A stretch of DNA of 64,000 bases, taken from assembly GCF_902459645.1 (NCBI RefSeq), contig NZ_CABPSK010000001.1, forward strand, positions 372,001 to 436,000, read 5' to 3'. The notes beneath the pieces are model-generated. The model made no database searches and was not told the DNA's origin. It was given only the letters and a program-made list of their open reading frames with translations. The number at the start of each line of letters is the position of its first letter. The stretch's first letter is position 1. Positions 1-10,637 of this stretch are shown piece by piece. The stretch is from Pandoraea pneumonica (lineage in GTDB: Bacteria > Pseudomonadota > Gammaproteobacteria > Burkholderiales > Burkholderiaceae). The translations under genes and the position numbers were made by a program.

Positions 1-122
1 AACGAAAGGACGGCTTCGACGACATGTGCAATATGTTCTTTTCGGTAGGACGAAGTATAACGGGAGTCTGACGCGAAATTACGCCCGAAACCCGTTCCTG
101 CGAGGGTTTGCGAGCCGATTTG

Positions 123-1760
123 TCATGGTAAAGGGGCTCGCTTGAGGCACTGCCCCAGTTCGTTGCGCATTGCCGGTAAAAGTTCAGATGCCGTTAATCC
201 GGCGGGGCCGGTGCCTTCGCTCACACATCGCTCGGCAGCGCGGCCATGCAGCCACACCCCAGCGAGCGCCGCGCTCGTCGCGCTCATCCCTTGTGCGAGT
301 AACGCGCCGATCGCCCCGGTGAGCACGTCACCCGTGCCCGCCGTCGCGAGCCCCGCGTTGCCGGTGGTGTTGATCCACGCACGCGAGCCGTCGTCGACGA
401 CACTGCCGGAGCCCTTCAACACCACGGTCGCGCCGAAATGTCGGGCCAGCGCCCGCGCCGACGCGAGCCGGTCCGATTGAATGCGCTGCACGTCGCATCC
501 TGCGAGTCTCGCCGCTTCGAGCGGGTGAGGCGTGAGCACGGTCGGACCCGGGCGGGCGCGCACTCGCTCAGCGAGCGAGGGTTCTGCGGCGAGCAAGTTG
601 AGCGCATCGGCATCGAGCACCAGCGGCGTGTGTTCCATCGCAAGAACGCGCGACAGGCACGCGGCCGACGCTGCCGACGTGCCGAGCCCCGGGCCGATAG
701 CGACGGCTTGCATGGCAGCGAGATCGATGCCTTCAGCGTGACGCAGCATCAACTCGGGGTGAACCGGGTCCCAGGCGGGTGCATCGTGTGCGACGAAACC
801 GACGTAGACGCGCCCGGCACCATGCATCAACGCCGTACGCGCCGAGAGAAGCGGGGCGCCGATCATGCCGTCGTAGCCCCCCAGCACGGCGAGCGAGCCG
901 TAACTGCCCTTGTGCGTCGCATGATGCCGCTGTGGCAGATCGGCAAGGAAGGCATCGGGGGCGCTAGTCGATAAACACGCGGTCGCCGCTGCCGTTACCA
1001 GGGCACTGTCCGCCCCCAGTGTCGCGACGACGACACGGCCCGCGATATCGCGTCCCCCGCCGGTGAATAGCCCGGGGCAGGCGCCCAGCATCGCCATGGT
1101 GACGTCTGCACGAACGACCGGGCCGCTCACTACGCCGTTAGCGGCCCCCAATCCACTTGGAATGTCGATAGCCAGCACCGGGGTGCCCTGCGTATGCGCG
1201 TACCCAATGTTCTCCACGAGGCGGCCCGCAGCGCCATCGAGCGGGCGCGACAGGCCGATGCCGAACAGGCCGTCGACAATCCACGCATAGGCGGAAGGCG
1301 CGGGCCACGTCTCGGGCGCAGGACGGATGGGTACACCGGCCGCGGCAGCCTCAGCGTGCGCCCATTGCGCGTCGCTGGCGGTTGGCGGCGCGAGTTGCCA
1401 GACATCGACGAGCACGCCCCGGCGATGCAATTCGCGGGCGGCGACATAGGCATCGCCGCCATTGTTGCCGGGGCCTGCGAGCAGTAGGACAGGCTGGCGT
1501 CCGGCCGTCGCGAGCGCGGGCAAGTGCCCGTACAACCAATCGGCAACGGCAGCGCCCGCGCGCGCCATGAGCATATGCGGCGGCAACTGCGCGGCGCTTG
1601 CGCGTTCGATGTCGCGCAAATCGGCGGGCAAAAACAGTGGGAGCGAGGTATCGGCGAGCGGCCTGTCGATGATGCTGGACGGCCCAGCCGTGCGCGCGGG
1701 CGATGCGAGCGGACTCGGCGTCGCGGGGGCGGCGGCGGCGGCGCGCTGGTGAACGGTCAT
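123..1760 (-). CDS. nnr: Bifunctional NAD(P)H-hydrate epimerase / ADP-dependent (S)-NAD(P)H-hydrate dehydratase
   Basis: Repairs hydrated NADH and NADPH: the N-terminal YjeF_N domain interconverts the R and S epimers and the C-terminal ribokinase-like domain dehydrates the S form using ADP. The 545-aa product has the usual length for the fused enzyme. An N-terminal tail rich in Ala/Pro/Ser (about residues 1-40) precedes the epimerase domain (about 45-250) with its GPGNNGGD nucleotide motif. The kinase-like domain (about 275-535) shows LDADALNLL and the catalytic GTGD motif at 475-478. The ATG at 1760 has a GGGAG about 11 bases upstream. It is a single minus-strand gene with 206 bases to dadA. 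Cytosolic; family assignment is firm. Confidence 0.93.
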   Translation of the reverse strand: MTVHQRAAAAAPATPSPLASPARTAGPSSIIDRPLADTSLPLFLPADLRDIERASAAQLPPHMLMARAGAAVADWLYGHLPALATAGRQPVLLLAGPGNNGGDAYVAARELHRRGVLVDVWQLAPPTASDAQWAHAEAAAAGVPIRPAPETWPAPSAYAWIVDGLFGIGLSRPLDGAAGRLVENIGYAHTQGTPVLAIDIPSGLGAANGVVSGPVVRADVTMAMLGACPGLFTGGGRDIAGRVVVATLGADSALVTAAATACLSTSAPDAFLADLPQRHHATHKGSYGSLAVLGGYDGMIGAPLLSARTALMHGAGRVYVGFVAHDAPAWDPVHPELMLRHAEGIDLAAMQAVAIGPGLGTSAASAACLSRVLAMEHTPLVLDADALNLLAAEPSLAERVRARPGPTVLTPHPLEAARLAGCDVQRIQSDRLASARALARHFGATVVLKGSGSVVDDGSRAWINTTGNAGLATAGTGDVLTGAIGALLAQGMSATSAALAGVWLHGRAAERCVSEGTGPAGLTASELLPAMRNELGQCLKRAPLP

Positions 1761-1966
1761 GACAGTCGGAACTCCCGGAAGGCACGGGCACCGTCGAAGC
1801 TTCGAACGGGTGCGGTAATTCGACGATTATGCCGCGATTGCCGCCGTGTGCCTGCCAGCGCATTCCCCGACGTGCCGTCGGTATTCACTGACGGCCGAAG
1901 CCATCAGTGCCACGGTCATGTGCGCAACCCGTGGATAAGTGGGGGGAATCAATGTGATCGGTGCGA

Positions 1967-3241
1967 TCAGTGGGAATACCGCGCGAGCGTCAGCCCGTTG
2001 AGATCGATATCGGGCGTTTGGCCGGAGATGACGTCGGCCAGGATGCGTCCTGAGCCGCAAGCCATCGCCCAGCCGGTCGAGCCGTGGCCGAGATTGAGGT
2101 AGATGCCGGGCAAATGCGTCGCGCCGAGCAAAGGCGGGCCATCGGGCAGCATCGGGCGGGCGCCGACCCAAGCACGGGCTTCACGGTACTTGCCTGCACC
2201 GGGGAACCAGTCCGTCGCCACTTTGTAGAGCGTGGCGATGGCGCGCTCGCGCAGCACGAGTTGCGTGTCACCCAACTCGGCCGTGCCTGCGATACGCAGC
2301 CGGTTGCCTTGCGGCGTGATCGCCGTTTTGTACGACTCGTCCATCACCGCGATGCGCGGGCTGAACAGTTCGTTTTTCACGGGGACGGTGAGCGAATAGC
2401 CCTTGATCGGCCAAAGCGGCAGATCGATGCCGAGTGGCCCGAGCAGCGCCGTACTTGCCACACCTGCGGCGATGACGACGGCATCCGCTTCCAGAATGGC
2501 GACTTGCAGCGGGTCGGCCGTGCTGGCGGTCTCGACGCTCACACCGGCGCGGCCCAGATTCGGCCGCACGGCGAGCACCGTCGTCTCGGTGGCGAGCGTC
2601 ACGCCCATGTCGCGCGCGATTTGCGCGAGACGCTTGGTGAACAGGGGGCAGTTGCCGGTTTCGTCGCGCGGCAGATGCAGGCCGCCCGCGAGCGGCGCGT
2701 CGGTCGAAATCGACGGTTCGAGCTTGCGGCACTCGTCGGCGGTGAGCAGACGGTGCGGCACCTCGTTCTCGGCGAGCATGGCGCGCGCCGGTTCGTTCAT
2801 CTTGATGTCGCGCTCGGTGCGGAACAGTTGCAGATAACCCTGCGTGTGTTCGTACTCGAAGACATGCTGTTCGCGCAGCTCATGCAGGCAGCGCTGGCTA
2901 TAGAACGCCAGACGTTGCATACGCTCGCGATTGGCGCGATAGCGTTCGATCTTGCATTCGCGCAGCCAGCGCGCCGCCCAGCGCCACGTACCGCGCGACA
3001 GGCCGGGACGGAAAATCAACGGGCTTGCCGAACTGAACATGTAGCCGAGCAGTTTGCGCGGCATGCCGGGCGCGGCCCACGGCGTGACGTAGCCGGGTGC
3101 GATGACACCGGCGTTGCCGAAGCTGCTTTCCTGCGCGACTGTGCTGTTGCGCTCGACGAGCGTAACGGTATGCCCCGAGGCGGCCAGATAGTAGGCGGTG
3201 CATGTGCCGATAACCCCGCCGCCGATAACGATGACCTTCAT
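1967..3241 (-). CDS. dadA: D-amino acid dehydrogenase, small subunit (FAD)
   Basis: Oxidatively deaminates D-amino acids to 2-oxo acids, passing electrons to the respiratory chain at the inner membrane. The protein begins with a dinucleotide-binding GxGxxG motif (GGGVIGTCTAYYLA, residues 8-21), followed by the acidic residue that ends strand 2 (LVERNS), and continues through a DAO-type fold to a C-terminal GHGSTGWAMACGSG segment that contacts FAD. I chose the ATG at 3241 (424 aa) because it places the FAD motif at the extreme N terminus, as is normal for DadA; a longer reading starting at 3364 adds 41 residues of non-conserved sequence. No alanine racemase neighbour is present. About 405 bases separate it from the divergent purL. 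Confidence 0.92.
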   Translation of the reverse strand: MKVIVIGGGVIGTCTAYYLAASGHTVTLVERNSTVAQESSFGNAGVIAPGYVTPWAAPGMPRKLLGYMFSSASPLIFRPGLSRGTWRWAARWLRECKIERYRANRERMQRLAFYSQRCLHELREQHVFEYEHTQGYLQLFRTERDIKMNEPARAMLAENEVPHRLLTADECRKLEPSISTDAPLAGGLHLPRDETGNCPLFTKRLAQIARDMGVTLATETTVLAVRPNLGRAGVSVETASTADPLQVAILEADAVVIAAGVASTALLGPLGIDLPLWPIKGYSLTVPVKNELFSPRIAVMDESYKTAITPQGNRLRIAGTAELGDTQLVLRERAIATLYKVATDWFPGAGKYREARAWVGARPMLPDGPPLLGATHLPGIYLNLGHGSTGWAMACGSGRILADVISGQTPDIDLNGLTLARYSH

Positions 3242-3646
3242 TCCCAACCGTCTGGTGTGTGGCAAACGCCCGTACGTTCGCTTGTTAGTGTCGTTCTGTA
3301 TTGCCTGACTGAGTCGCGCGCATGCCGAAAAACTTGGGCCGCGTGTGCTCGTCACGGGGCGCATAGGTTACCAGAGAGCGGCCACGGCAGGGCGCCTCGC
3401 GGGGAGAAGGCCCGTGCGACAAGGGTTTGCGGGCAGAAAAAGTGGGCGGGTGCCCAGCTTGAGCCGGTCCCGAGGCGTTGGCAAAGCCCCCGTGCCGCCC
3501 GGTTCCTATGGCCGCGATCGCCCTGAGTTTGGCGTTCCGGCTTGCAAAATCGGACAACGCGCACTCGGGTATAACCCCGGGTAAGCAGGGTATAATCGCG
3601 GTTTGTCGTTCCCCCGCGTTTTGAACGCCTCGCCTTCCGTCCTTCC
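3242..3646. other. dadA-purL divergent intergenic region
   Basis: This stretch of about 405 bases lies between the divergent starts of dadA and purL. I see no convincing gene in it; short open frames lack a ribosome site and family resemblance. It should hold both promoters. The clearest element is a TATAAT on the purL side at 3591-3596. A GGTATAA motif occurs twice (around 3569 and 3589). Confidence 0.6.
3591..3596 (+). promoter_or_regulatory. Candidate purL -10 box
   Basis: A perfect TATAAT lies about 50 bases ahead of the purL start codon. No good -35 hexamer sits at 16-18 bases upstream, so this is a candidate only. No PurR-type palindrome was recognised. Confidence 0.4.
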
Positions 3647-6600
3647 ATGACTCACATTGCCTGCTTCGCCGGCGCCTTGGCGCTCTCCGAATTCCGCCAG
3701 CAACGTCTTTTGCAGACCCTGCAAGCCATCGACAGCTCGATCGTGCGTATCGACGCGCGCTACGTGCACCTGGTGGCCAGCGCCGCGCCGCTATCGAGCG
3801 ACGACGTGGCCCGTGTGGCGGGCCTGCTGACCTACGGTGAGCCGGTGCGCGAAGAGCCGGTGGGCGACCAGTTGCTGGTCATCCCGCGTCTGGGCACGAT
3901 CTCGCCGTGGGCGAGCAAGGCCACCGATATTGCGCACAACTGCGGTATCGCCGACGTACGCCGTATCGAGCGCGCCGTCGAATACACCGTTGGTGTGAAG
4001 TCGGGCCTGCTGGGCGGCAAGAAGTCGCTGTCGGCCGACGTCCTCGCACGCGTCGCGGACGTGCTGCACGACCGCATGACCGAGACGGTCGTCGCCACGC
4101 GCAAAGATGCCGAGGCGCTGTTCGTCGAGTTGCCCGCTAAGCCGTTGCAAACGGTCGACGTGATCGGAGTGGGCCGCAGCGCGCTGGAAGCCGCGAACCG
4201 CGAACTGGGTCTGGCGCTGGCCGAAGATGAAATCGACTATCTGGTTGAAGCGTTCGTCGGCCTGAAGCGTAACCCGACCGATGTCGAATTGATGATGTTC
4301 GCGCAGGCCAACAGCGAGCATTGCCGCCACAAGATTTTCAACGCGCAGTGGACGATCGACGGCGAAGCGCAAGACAAGTCGCTGTTCCAGATGATCAAGA
4401 ACACGCACCAACTGCACCCGCAAGGTACGGTGGTGGCGTACTCGGACAACGCGTCGGTGATGGAAGGTGCCGAGGTCGAGCGTTGGTATCCGCGCGGTGC
4501 CGATGCCAAGTACGGCCGCAGCGTCGAGCTGACGCACACGCTGATGAAGGTCGAGACGCACAACCACCCGACGGCCATTTCGCCGTTCCCGGGCGCGTCG
4601 ACGGGCGCGGGCGGCGAGATCCGCGACGAAGGCGCAACGGGCCGTGGATCGACGCCGAAGTCGGGGCTGACCGGCTTCACCGTCTCGAATCTGGCCCTGC
4701 CGGATGCACGCGAGCCGTGGGAAAACGACCGCGACGTCGCGGTGCCGCTCACGTTGCGCAAGCCTGACGACACCGGCGCCGATTACGGCCGCCCGGATCG
4801 CATCGCGTCGCCGCTGCAAATCATGATCGACGGCCCGCTCGGCGGCGCTGCGTTCAACAACGAATTTGGCCGTCCGAACCTCGGCGGTTACTTCCGTGTT
4901 TACGAGCAGAATGTCGGTGGCCGCGTACGTGGCTATCACAAGCCGATCATGATTGCCGGCGGGTTGGGCAATATCGCGGCACAACACACCCACAAACACG
5001 ACCTGCCGGCCGGCACGCTGCTCATCCAGATCGGCGGCCCGGGCATGCGCATCGGCATGGGCGGCGGCGCTGCCAGCTCGATGGCCACCGGCACCAACAC
5101 GGCGGAACTCGACTTCGACTCGGTGCAGCGCGGGAATCCGGAAATCGAACGCCGTGCGCAGGAAGTCATCAACTGGTGCTGGCGTCAGGGCGAGGCCAAC
5201 CCGATCCTGTCGATTCATGACGTGGGCGCGGGCGGTATCTCGAACGCATTCCCCGAATTGGTCGACGGCGCAGGCAAGGGCGCGCTGTTCGATCTGCGTC
5301 AGGTGCAGCTTGAAGAGTCGGGCATGTCGCCTGCCGAGATTTGGAGCAATGAAGCGCAAGAGCGCTACGTGCTGGCGATTGCGCCGGACAGCTTCCCGGC
5401 ATTCCAGGCGGTTTGCCAGCGTGAGCGTTGCCCGGTCGCTGTGGTCGGTGTTTCGACCGAAGAACGTCAACTGAAGCTGGTCGACCCGATGCATCCGGAG
5501 TCGCCGGATCCGGTCGACATGCCGATGGATGTGCTGCTCGGCAAGCCGCCGCGTATGCACCGCGATGTCACGCGTGTCGCGGCGGAACTTCCGCCGGTCG
5601 ACGTGACCGGTCTGTCGCTCGACGAAGTGGCGCGTGCCGTGCTGCGTCACCCGACGGTGGCGAGCAAGTCGTTCCTGATTACCATTGGCGACCGTACCGT
5701 GGGCGGCTTGACCGCACGCGATCAGATGGTCGGTCCGTGGCAAGTGCCGGTGGCCGATTGCGCGATTTCGCTGATGGATTACGCCGGTTTCCGCGGCGAG
5801 GCGATGACGATGGGCGAGCGGACTCCGCTGGCCGTGATCAACGCCCCGGCATCGGGCCGCATGGCCGTTGGTGAAGCGATTACCAATATCGCCGCCGCGC
5901 CGATTGCTTCGCTGGATCAAATCAAGCTGTCGGCCAACTGGATGGCAGCGTGCGGTACCGAAGGCGAAGACGCTGCGCTGTTCGATACGGTCAAGGCTGT
6001 GGGCATGGAACTGTGCCCGGCGCTGGGGCTGTCGATTCCGGTCGGTAAAGATTCGTTGTCGATGCGCACCAAGTGGGAAGACGCTGGCCGCAGCAAGGAC
6101 GTGGTGGCACCGGTTTCGTTGATCGTGTCGGCCTTTGCGCCGGTCGAAGACGTGCGTGGTCATCTGACGCCGCAACTGCGCTCGGCCGCCGAGGTGGGCG
6201 AGACGGTGCTGATCGCTATCGATCTGGGCCACAACAAGAACCGTTTGGGCGGCAGTATCCTCGCCCAAGTGACGCAGCAGATCGGCGACGTGGCACCGGA
6301 TCTCGACGATCCGATGGACCTCAAGCGCTTCTTCGATGCGATTCAAGCGCTCAATAGCGACGGCAAGCTGCTGGCTTATCACGACCGCTCGGATGGCGGT
6401 CTGTTTGCCACGGTGGCCGAGATGGCGTTTGCCGGTCACGTGGGCGTGTCGCTCAATGTCGACATGCTTACGCTGGACGAAGGCTTCGAATCCGATTACG
6501 GCGACGCCAAAGACTGGGCGAAGCAGACGGTGGGCCGTCGCGAAGACAAGACGCTGCGCGCGCTGTTCTCCGAAGAGCTGGGCGGCGTGATTCAGGTGCG

Positions 6601-7678
6601 CGCGAGCGATCGCGACGCGGTGCTGCAAGCGCTGCGTGAAGCGGGTTTGTCGGCTTGCACGAACGTGATCGGCAAGCCGAACACGAACGACGTGATCGAG
6701 ATTTATCGCGATGCCAAGAAAGTGTTCGGTGCGCCGCGTGCTGAACTGCAACGTCTCTGGTCGGAAGTCAGCTGGCGCATTGCGCGCCTGCGCGACAACC
6801 CGGCGGCTGCCGATGCGGAATACGAAGCGCTGAACGACACGAGCGATCCGGGCCTGTCGCCGAAACTCACGTTCGACGCGAACGAAGATATCGCGGCACC
6901 GTTCATCGCAACGGGTGTTCGCCCGAAGGTGGCGGTGTTGCGCGAGCAGGGTGTGAACTCGCACCTGGAAATGGCCTACGTGCTCGACAAGGCCGGTTTC
7001 GAAGCGTACGACGTGCACATGAGCGATCTGCTCGCTGGTCGTCAGGCGCTGGCCGACTTCAAGGGCTTTATCGCCTGCGGCGGCTTCTCGTATGGCGACA
7101 CGCTGGGCGCGGGCGAAGGCTGGGCGAAGACGATTTTGTTCAACCCGGCGCTGGCCGAACAGTTTGCGGGCTTCTTCAACCGTGCCGATACGTTCGCGCT
7201 GGGCGTGTGCAACGGTTGCCAGATGATGAGCAACTTGTCGAACCTGATTCCGGGCGCTGCGGCTTGGCCGAAGTTCACGTACAACCAGTCGAAGTACGAA
7301 GCGCGTCTGACGCAAGTCGAAGTGCTCGACTCGCCGTCGTTGTTCTTTAAGGACATGGCGGGCTCGCAACTGCCGATCGTGATCGCGCACGGCGAGGGCT
7401 TCGCCAACTTCGGCCAGCAGGGCAACATCGATCAGGCGATTGCCGCGATGCGCTTTGTCGATCACCGTGGTCAGCCGACCGAGCAGTATCCGTTCAACCC
7501 GAACGGTTCGCCGCGCGGCCTTACGTCGGTGACGACGGCCGATGGCCGCTTCACGGTCATGATGCCGCACCCGGAGCGCGTGTTCCGCACGGTGCAAATG
7601 AGCTGGGCACCGGCGCAATGGGGTGAAGACAGCCCGTGGATGCGCATGTTCCGCAACGCACGCCGCTGGGTCGCGTAA
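3647..7678 (+). CDS. purL: Phosphoribosylformylglycinamidine synthase (FGAM synthetase)
   Basis: Fourth step of de novo purine synthesis: FGAR + glutamine + ATP to FGAM. The 1343-aa product is the large single-chain form of proteobacteria, carrying the PurS-like N-terminal domain (about 1-160), the linker and two AIRS-type synthetase halves (about 170-1030) and the C-terminal class I glutaminase (about 1055-1343). Glutaminase residues are visible: the nucleophile Cys1188 in GVCNGCQMM, and His/Glu in PHPERVF near the C terminus. The active-site segment [13 protein letters not shown] is present in the first synthetase half. The ATG at 3647 gives a standard N terminus (MTHIACF). A strong hairpin terminator follows. 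Confidence 0.98.
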   Translation: MTHIACFAGALALSEFRQQRLLQTLQAIDSSIVRIDARYVHLVASAAPLSSDDVARVAGLLTYGEPVREEPVGDQLLVIPRLGTISPWASKATDIAHNCGIADVRRIERAVEYTVGVKSGLLGGKKSLSADVLARVADVLHDRMTETVVATRKDAEALFVELPAKPLQTVDVIGVGRSALEAANRELGLALAEDEIDYLVEAFVGLKRNPTDVELMMFAQANSEHCRHKIFNAQWTIDGEAQDKSLFQMIKNTHQLHPQGTVVAYSDNASVMEGAEVERWYPRGADAKYGRSVELTHTLMKVETHNHPTAISPFPGASTGAGGEIRDEGATGRGSTPKSGLTGFTVSNLALPDAREPWENDRDVAVPLTLRKPDDTGADYGRPDRIASPLQIMIDGPLGGAAFNNEFGRPNLGGYFRVYEQNVGGRVRGYHKPIMIAGGLGNIAAQHTHKHDLPAGTLLIQIGGPGMRIGMGGGAASSMATGTNTAELDFDSVQRGNPEIERRAQEVINWCWRQGEANPILSIHDVGAGGISNAFPELVDGAGKGALFDLRQVQLEESGMSPAEIWSNEAQERYVLAIAPDSFPAFQAVCQRERCPVAVVGVSTEERQLKLVDPMHPESPDPVDMPMDVLLGKPPRMHRDVTRVAAELPPVDVTGLSLDEVARAVLRHPTVASKSFLITIGDRTVGGLTARDQMVGPWQVPVADCAISLMDYAGFRGEAMTMGERTPLAVINAPASGRMAVGEAITNIAAAPIASLDQIKLSANWMAACGTEGEDAALFDTVKAVGMELCPALGLSIPVGKDSLSMRTKWEDAGRSKDVVAPVSLIVSAFAPVEDVRGHLTPQLRSAAEVGETVLIAIDLGHNKNRLGGSILAQVTQQIGDVAPDLDDPMDLKRFFDAIQALNSDGKLLAYHDRSDGGLFATVAEMAFAGHVGVSLNVDMLTLDEGFESDYGDAKDWAKQTVGRREDKTLRALFSEELGGVIQVRASDRDAVLQALREAGLSACTNVIGKPNTNDVIEIYRDAKKVFGAPRAELQRLWSEVSWRIARLRDNPAAADAEYEALNDTSDPGLSPKLTFDANEDIAAPFIATGVRPKVAVLREQGVNSHLEMAYVLDKAGFEAYDVHMSDLLAGRQALADFKGFIACGGFSYGDTLGAGEGWAKTILFNPALAEQFAGFFNRADTFALGVCNGCQMMSNLSNLIPGAAAWPKFTYNQSKYEARLTQVEVLDSPSLFFKDMAGSQLPIVIAHGEGFANFGQQGNIDQAIAAMRFVDHRGQPTEQYPFNPNGSPRGLTSVTTADGRFTVMMPHPERVFRTVQMSWAPAQWGEDSPWMRMFRNARRWVA

Positions 7679-7724
7679 GTCTGCTTTGTGAAGTATTGGG
7701 CGACGCCTCGGCGTCGTTGACGAG

Positions 7725-7763
7725 AAACCACCTGCCCTGTGATGGGACAGGTGGTTTTTTTAT
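7725..7763 (+). terminator. Rho-independent terminator after purL
   Basis: AACCACCTG pairs with CAGGTGGTT across a loop of about 13 bases, and a run of seven T follows at once. It lies about 50 bases past the purL stop. Confidence 0.85.
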
Positions 7764-7794
7764 TGGACGCGCTGCGCGATGCGATCGCCCAAAG

Positions 7795-7820
7795 AAAAAC
7801 CCGCCTCGCGGCGGGTTTTT
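7795..7820 (-). terminator. Terminator of the PpiC-type gene (bidirectional hairpin)
   Basis: AAAAACCCGCC, a TCGC loop, then GGCGGGTTTTT forms a symmetric hairpin with T-runs on both strands. It sits 27 bases past the minus-strand stop at 7847, so it serves that gene and may back up the purL terminator. Confidence 0.8.
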
Positions 7821-7846
7821 CAAGTCAGACAAGACAGCGAAGATGC

Positions 7847-8641
7847 TTACTGAATCTTGGCTTTCTTCTCAAGACCGTCGATGAAGTTTTGAAGCTTCTC
7901 TTCTTGCATCTGTTGCACGAGTTGCGGCTTGACGTCGGCCAGCGGCGGGATCTGTGCGTCACGCATGTCGTCGAGCTCGATGACGTGATAGCCGAACGAG
8001 GTCTTCACCGGGGCTTGCGTGTACTGACCCTTTTGCAGCTTTTGCAGGGCATCGGCGAACTCCGGCACGTACGCATTCGCCGGCGACCAGTCGAGGTCAC
8101 CACCGTTTTGCGCCGAACCCGGGTCCTTCGAGTACTGCTTGGCCAGATCGGCGAAACTTGCACCGCCCTTGAGCTTGGCAATGATGTCGTTGGCCGTCTT
8201 TTCATCCGGCACGAGGATGTGGCGAGCGTGGTATTCCTTGTCGCCGAATTGCTTCTTCAACTGGTCGTAGCGAGCCTGCAAGTCGGCATCGGTGACCGGC
8301 GAGGTCTTCTGGAAGTTGGCGATCAGCGCGCGGATCAGCACGCCTTGCTTAGCCAGTTCGACCTGAGCCTTCACGTCGGTGTTGCTTGCGAGGCCTTGAC
8401 GCACAGCTTCTTGCGCGAGAATTTCGCGCTTGACCAGTTCTTCGCGCACTTGCTGTTGCAGTTGCGGCGAGTTCGGTTGGCCCTGACGAACCATTTCACG
8501 CACCATTGCGTCGGCACGCGAAACGGGCACCGGCGTGCCGTTCACGACGGCAACATTCTGGGCAAGGGCGGGGAGGGAGACGGCGGTCAGCGACACGGTG
8601 GCGGCAAGCGCCAAGGCCGTGCGGGCGAGTTTCAATGCCAT
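7847..8641 (-). CDS. Periplasmic peptidyl-prolyl cis-trans isomerase, parvulin (PpiC) type
   Basis: Probably a periplasmic folding catalyst for exported proteins. The 264-aa reading from the ATG at 8641 opens with a classical signal peptide (about residues 1-28, ending in LPALAQ) and has AGGAAAA ahead of the start; an upstream in-frame start at 8698 would bury the signal sequence. A SurA/PrsA-like helical N-terminal region (about 30-125) is followed by a parvulin domain (about 130-230) with the hallmark HARHIL, GGASFADLAKQYS, GGDLDW and FGYHVIEL blocks. It ends in a Lys-rich tail. The gene lies just downstream of bolA and yciB on the same strand and likely shares their transcript. Confidence 0.92.
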   Translation of the reverse strand: MALKLARTALALAATVSLTAVSLPALAQNVAVVNGTPVPVSRADAMVREMVRQGQPNSPQLQQQVREELVKREILAQEAVRQGLASNTDVKAQVELAKQGVLIRALIANFQKTSPVTDADLQARYDQLKKQFGDKEYHARHILVPDEKTANDIIAKLKGGASFADLAKQYSKDPGSAQNGGDLDWSPANAYVPEFADALQKLQKGQYTQAPVKTSFGYHVIELDDMRDAQIPPLADVKPQLVQQMQEEKLQNFIDGLEKKAKIQ

Positions 8642-8704
8642 GCTGTTTTTCCTAACGAATGACGAAGGCAAGGTTAATCGACGGGGGACGCGTCGCACGC
8701 GTTC

Positions 8705-8968
8705 TTACGCTTCGCCTGGGGCGAGCGCGACGATGGCGAGGGCGTGAATGCCGTTCTGCATCAAATCGGCAAGCGCATCATACACCAGCCGATGCCGCGC
8801 CACGCGGTTGCGGCCGGTGAAAGCGGCGGAGACGATACGAAGGTTGTAATGCCCGCCCGACGCCGCACCGGCATGGCCGGCATGACGCGCGCTGTCGTTC
8901 TCGAGCGCGAACTCGGTGGGAGCGAGGGCGGCAGTCAGACGCGCCTCGATTTGCTGTTCCATGGTCAT
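8705..8968 (-). CDS. BolA family protein
   Basis: Small (87 aa) protein of the BolA/IbaG class. These proteins partner monothiol glutaredoxins in handling iron-sulfur clusters and influence cell shape under stress. Seen here are the N-terminal EQQIEARL helix, a long His/Gly/Ala-containing loop (residues about 22-40) and the FTGRNRVARHRLVYDAL segment with the conserved histidine near residue 58. The ATG at 8968 follows a GGAG about eight bases upstream; the second ATG at 8962 is possible. It sits between yciB (19-base gap) and the PpiC-type isomerase, a placement I associate with Burkholderiales. Confidence 0.9.
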   Translation of the reverse strand: MTMEQQIEARLTAALAPTEFALENDSARHAGHAGAASGGHYNLRIVSAAFTGRNRVARHRLVYDALADLMQNGIHALAIVALAPGEA

Positions 8969-8987
8969 GAGGGGGCTCCGGAGCGAA

Positions 8988-9521
8988 TTAGTCGTCTTGC
9001 TTGATGTACTTCGCGAGCCAAAGGCTCTGCACGACGATGAACACCACCATGAGGCCCATGCCGCCGAACAGCTTGAAGTTCACCCAGACGTCGGTCGAGA
9101 ACTGATAAGCGATGACCAGATTGAGCGCACCCATCGCGAGGAAGAAAAGCGCCCAGCTGAAATTCACGGAGCGCCACAGGTGCTCGGGCAAGGCCATTTG
9201 CTTTTCCATCATGGCGCGAATCAGGTTCTTATCGAACATGAGTTCCGCCACGAACAACGTCACCGCGAACAGCCAATAAAGCGCGGTGGGCTTCCACTTG
9301 ATGAAGGTGTCGTTGTGCAACAGGATGGTGGCACCGCCGAAAACCACGATGATGCCGAGGCTCACCCACTGCATAGGCTCGACCTTGCGGTGGCGAACCC
9401 ACATCCAGATGACCTGCGCGATCGTGGCGGCAATCGCAATGCCCGTGGCAACGTAAATGCCGGCGAACTTGAAGGCGACGAAAAACAGAATGACCGGTAA
9501 CAGGTCGAACAGAAATTTCAT
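8988..9521 (-). CDS. yciB: Inner-membrane-spanning septation protein YciB/IspA
   Basis: An integral membrane protein of 177 aa with about five hydrophobic helices (roughly 3-24, 50-68, 77-95, 118-138 and 148-168). The family is implicated in septation and cell-envelope integrity, with no known enzymatic activity. Conserved blocks visible are [14 protein letters not shown] at the N terminus, [10 protein letters not shown] in the middle and [13 protein letters not shown] near the C terminus. It is the likely first gene of a yciB-bolA-PpiC unit; a minus-strand TATAAT lies about 100 bases upstream. Confidence 0.95.
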   Translation of the reverse strand: MKFLFDLLPVILFFVAFKFAGIYVATGIAIAATIAQVIWMWVRHRKVEPMQWVSLGIIVVFGGATILLHNDTFIKWKPTALYWLFAVTLFVAELMFDKNLIRAMMEKQMALPEHLWRSVNFSWALFFLAMGALNLVIAYQFSTDVWVNFKLFGGMGLMVVFIVVQSLWLAKYIKQDD

Positions 9522-9621
9522 GGGGTCTCGACTTGGGGGCTGCGGGCTTGCCAGTCTGAAGCATTCACGCTGAATCCGCGCTCAGCGCGCATCGGTGAAT
9601 CCCGTCGAGCGGCAAACCCGC

Positions 9622-9627
9622 ATTATA
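9622..9627 (-). promoter_or_regulatory. Candidate -10 box for yciB-bolA-PpiC unit
   Basis: Read on the minus strand this is TATAAT about 100 bases ahead of yciB. The -35 position is poor, so confidence is limited. Confidence 0.4.
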
Positions 9628-9657
9628 TTTCAAAGCCCCTGCTATCAGAATGTGCGC

Positions 9658-10068
9658 TTAGCGAACGATTTCGAGTCGCTTCACGTCGATGTCGCTCGGA
9701 CGATGACGATGGCGATCCACTTCACCGGTAATGCGCACGCGGGTCTTGTCGTCGATCTTGACGCCTTGCGGCCAGTACTTGTCGTCGAGCTCGATTTCGA
9801 TGGTGTGGCCGGCGTCGTCGCGGAACGTGTAGTGCTCGTGCTTGATGCGGTTGACGATGAAGCCTTCAATGATGGCTTGCGAATCGTCGGGGGCGGAGAG
9901 TGCCTGCTGAACGTTCGTCACGCCGGGCATCACTGCCGGGCCGATCGTGCTGCCGGCGGCGGGGGCACCCGGGCCCGTGTACTGCGCGCTGGCCGGCGTA
10001 GCCGACAGCGCCGCAACGGTGGTGGCCGCTGCGAGAAGCAGGGCGAAGCGAGACTTTTGCACGGACAT
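9658..10068 (-). CDS. YgiW/YdeI-type periplasmic OB-fold stress protein
   Basis: A 136-aa exported protein with a signal peptide (about residues 1-28, ending TPASAQ) and a single OB-fold domain of the NirD/YgiW/YdeI type (about 55-136). Features typical of the fold are the GFIVNRIKHEHYTFRD strand pair, the acidic IEIELDDKYWPQG segment and the final VDVKRLEI-like strand. Members have been linked to tolerance of peroxide, cationic peptides and other stress; the biochemical role is unclear. The ATG at 10068 has AAGGAA upstream. The ligand remains unknown. Confidence 0.85.
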   Translation of the reverse strand: MSVQKSRFALLLAAATTVAALSATPASAQYTGPGAPAAGSTIGPAVMPGVTNVQQALSAPDDSQAIIEGFIVNRIKHEHYTFRDDAGHTIEIELDDKYWPQGVKIDDKTRVRITGEVDRHRHRPSDIDVKRLEIVR

Positions 10069-10202
10069 GAGAGGCGTTCCTTGTTTTTGATAGAGGAAAC
10101 CCAGCATAGCAGAATACCAACCGCCAATCGGTGACTTCCCTGTATCGCTGCGGCGAGCCCATCGGCTCGATGGGACTCGCCAAACCAGGCGCGTTCGTCG
10201 CT

Positions 10203-10637
10203 TTAGTCGCCTTTTTCGGTCTTGCTACCGGCTTCGGCTTCGCCCGGTTTGTCGTCGAAGTTCAACGACGCCGAGTTGATGCAGTAACGCAAACCGGTCG
10301 GTGCGGGGCCGTCTTCGAACACGTGGCCAAGGTGCGCGTCGCAGTTATGGCAACGCACTTCCACGCGCACCATGCCGTGGCTGTAATCCATCACCTGATC
10401 GACACCCGCGCCCTCGATCGGCTTGCTATAGCTGGGCCAGCCGCAACCGGCGTCGAATTTGTCCGTCGATTGGAAGAGCGGCTCGCCGCAACAAACGCAC
10501 CGGTAAGTGCCGTCTTTCCAGTGATCCCAATAGCGCCCGGTGAAGGCGCGTTCGGTCGCGGCGTTTCGGGTGACTTGGTACTCGACATCGTCGAGCTGGG
10601 CACGCCACTCGGCATCGCTCTTTTCCACTTTGCTCAT
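10203..10637 (-). CDS. msrB: Peptide-methionine (R)-S-oxide reductase
   Basis: Reduces the R epimer of methionine sulfoxide in proteins. The 144-aa reading from ATG 10637 has all expected residues: the two zinc-binding pairs Cys47/Cys50 and Cys96/Cys99, the substrate-binding CGWPSY block at 65-70, HLGHVF at 102-107 and the catalytic cysteine Cys119 in [12 protein letters not shown] charged, low-complexity tail (after residue 130) is not part of the fold. No signal peptide, so cytosolic. The next gene upstream on the same strand is selO, another redox-stress gene, 119 bases away. Confidence 0.96.
   Translation of the reverse strand: MSKVEKSDAEWRAQLDDVEYQVTRNAATERAFTGRYWDHWKDGTYRCVCCGEPLFQSTDKFDAGCGWPSYSKPIEGAGVDQVMDYSHGMVRVEVRCHNCDAHLGHVFEDGPAPTGLRYCINSASLNFDDKPGEAEAGSKTEKGD

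Noticed and set aside
1949-1964. TGATCG/CGATCA palindrome past the dadA stop as a terminator
   Set aside because: Stem is only 6 bases and no T-run follows.
3791-7618. A very long minus-strand open frame (about 1275 codons) opposite purL
   Set aside because: It is Arg/His-rich shadow sequence produced by the GC-rich codon bias of purL; the plus strand carries a complete, motif-verified PurL.
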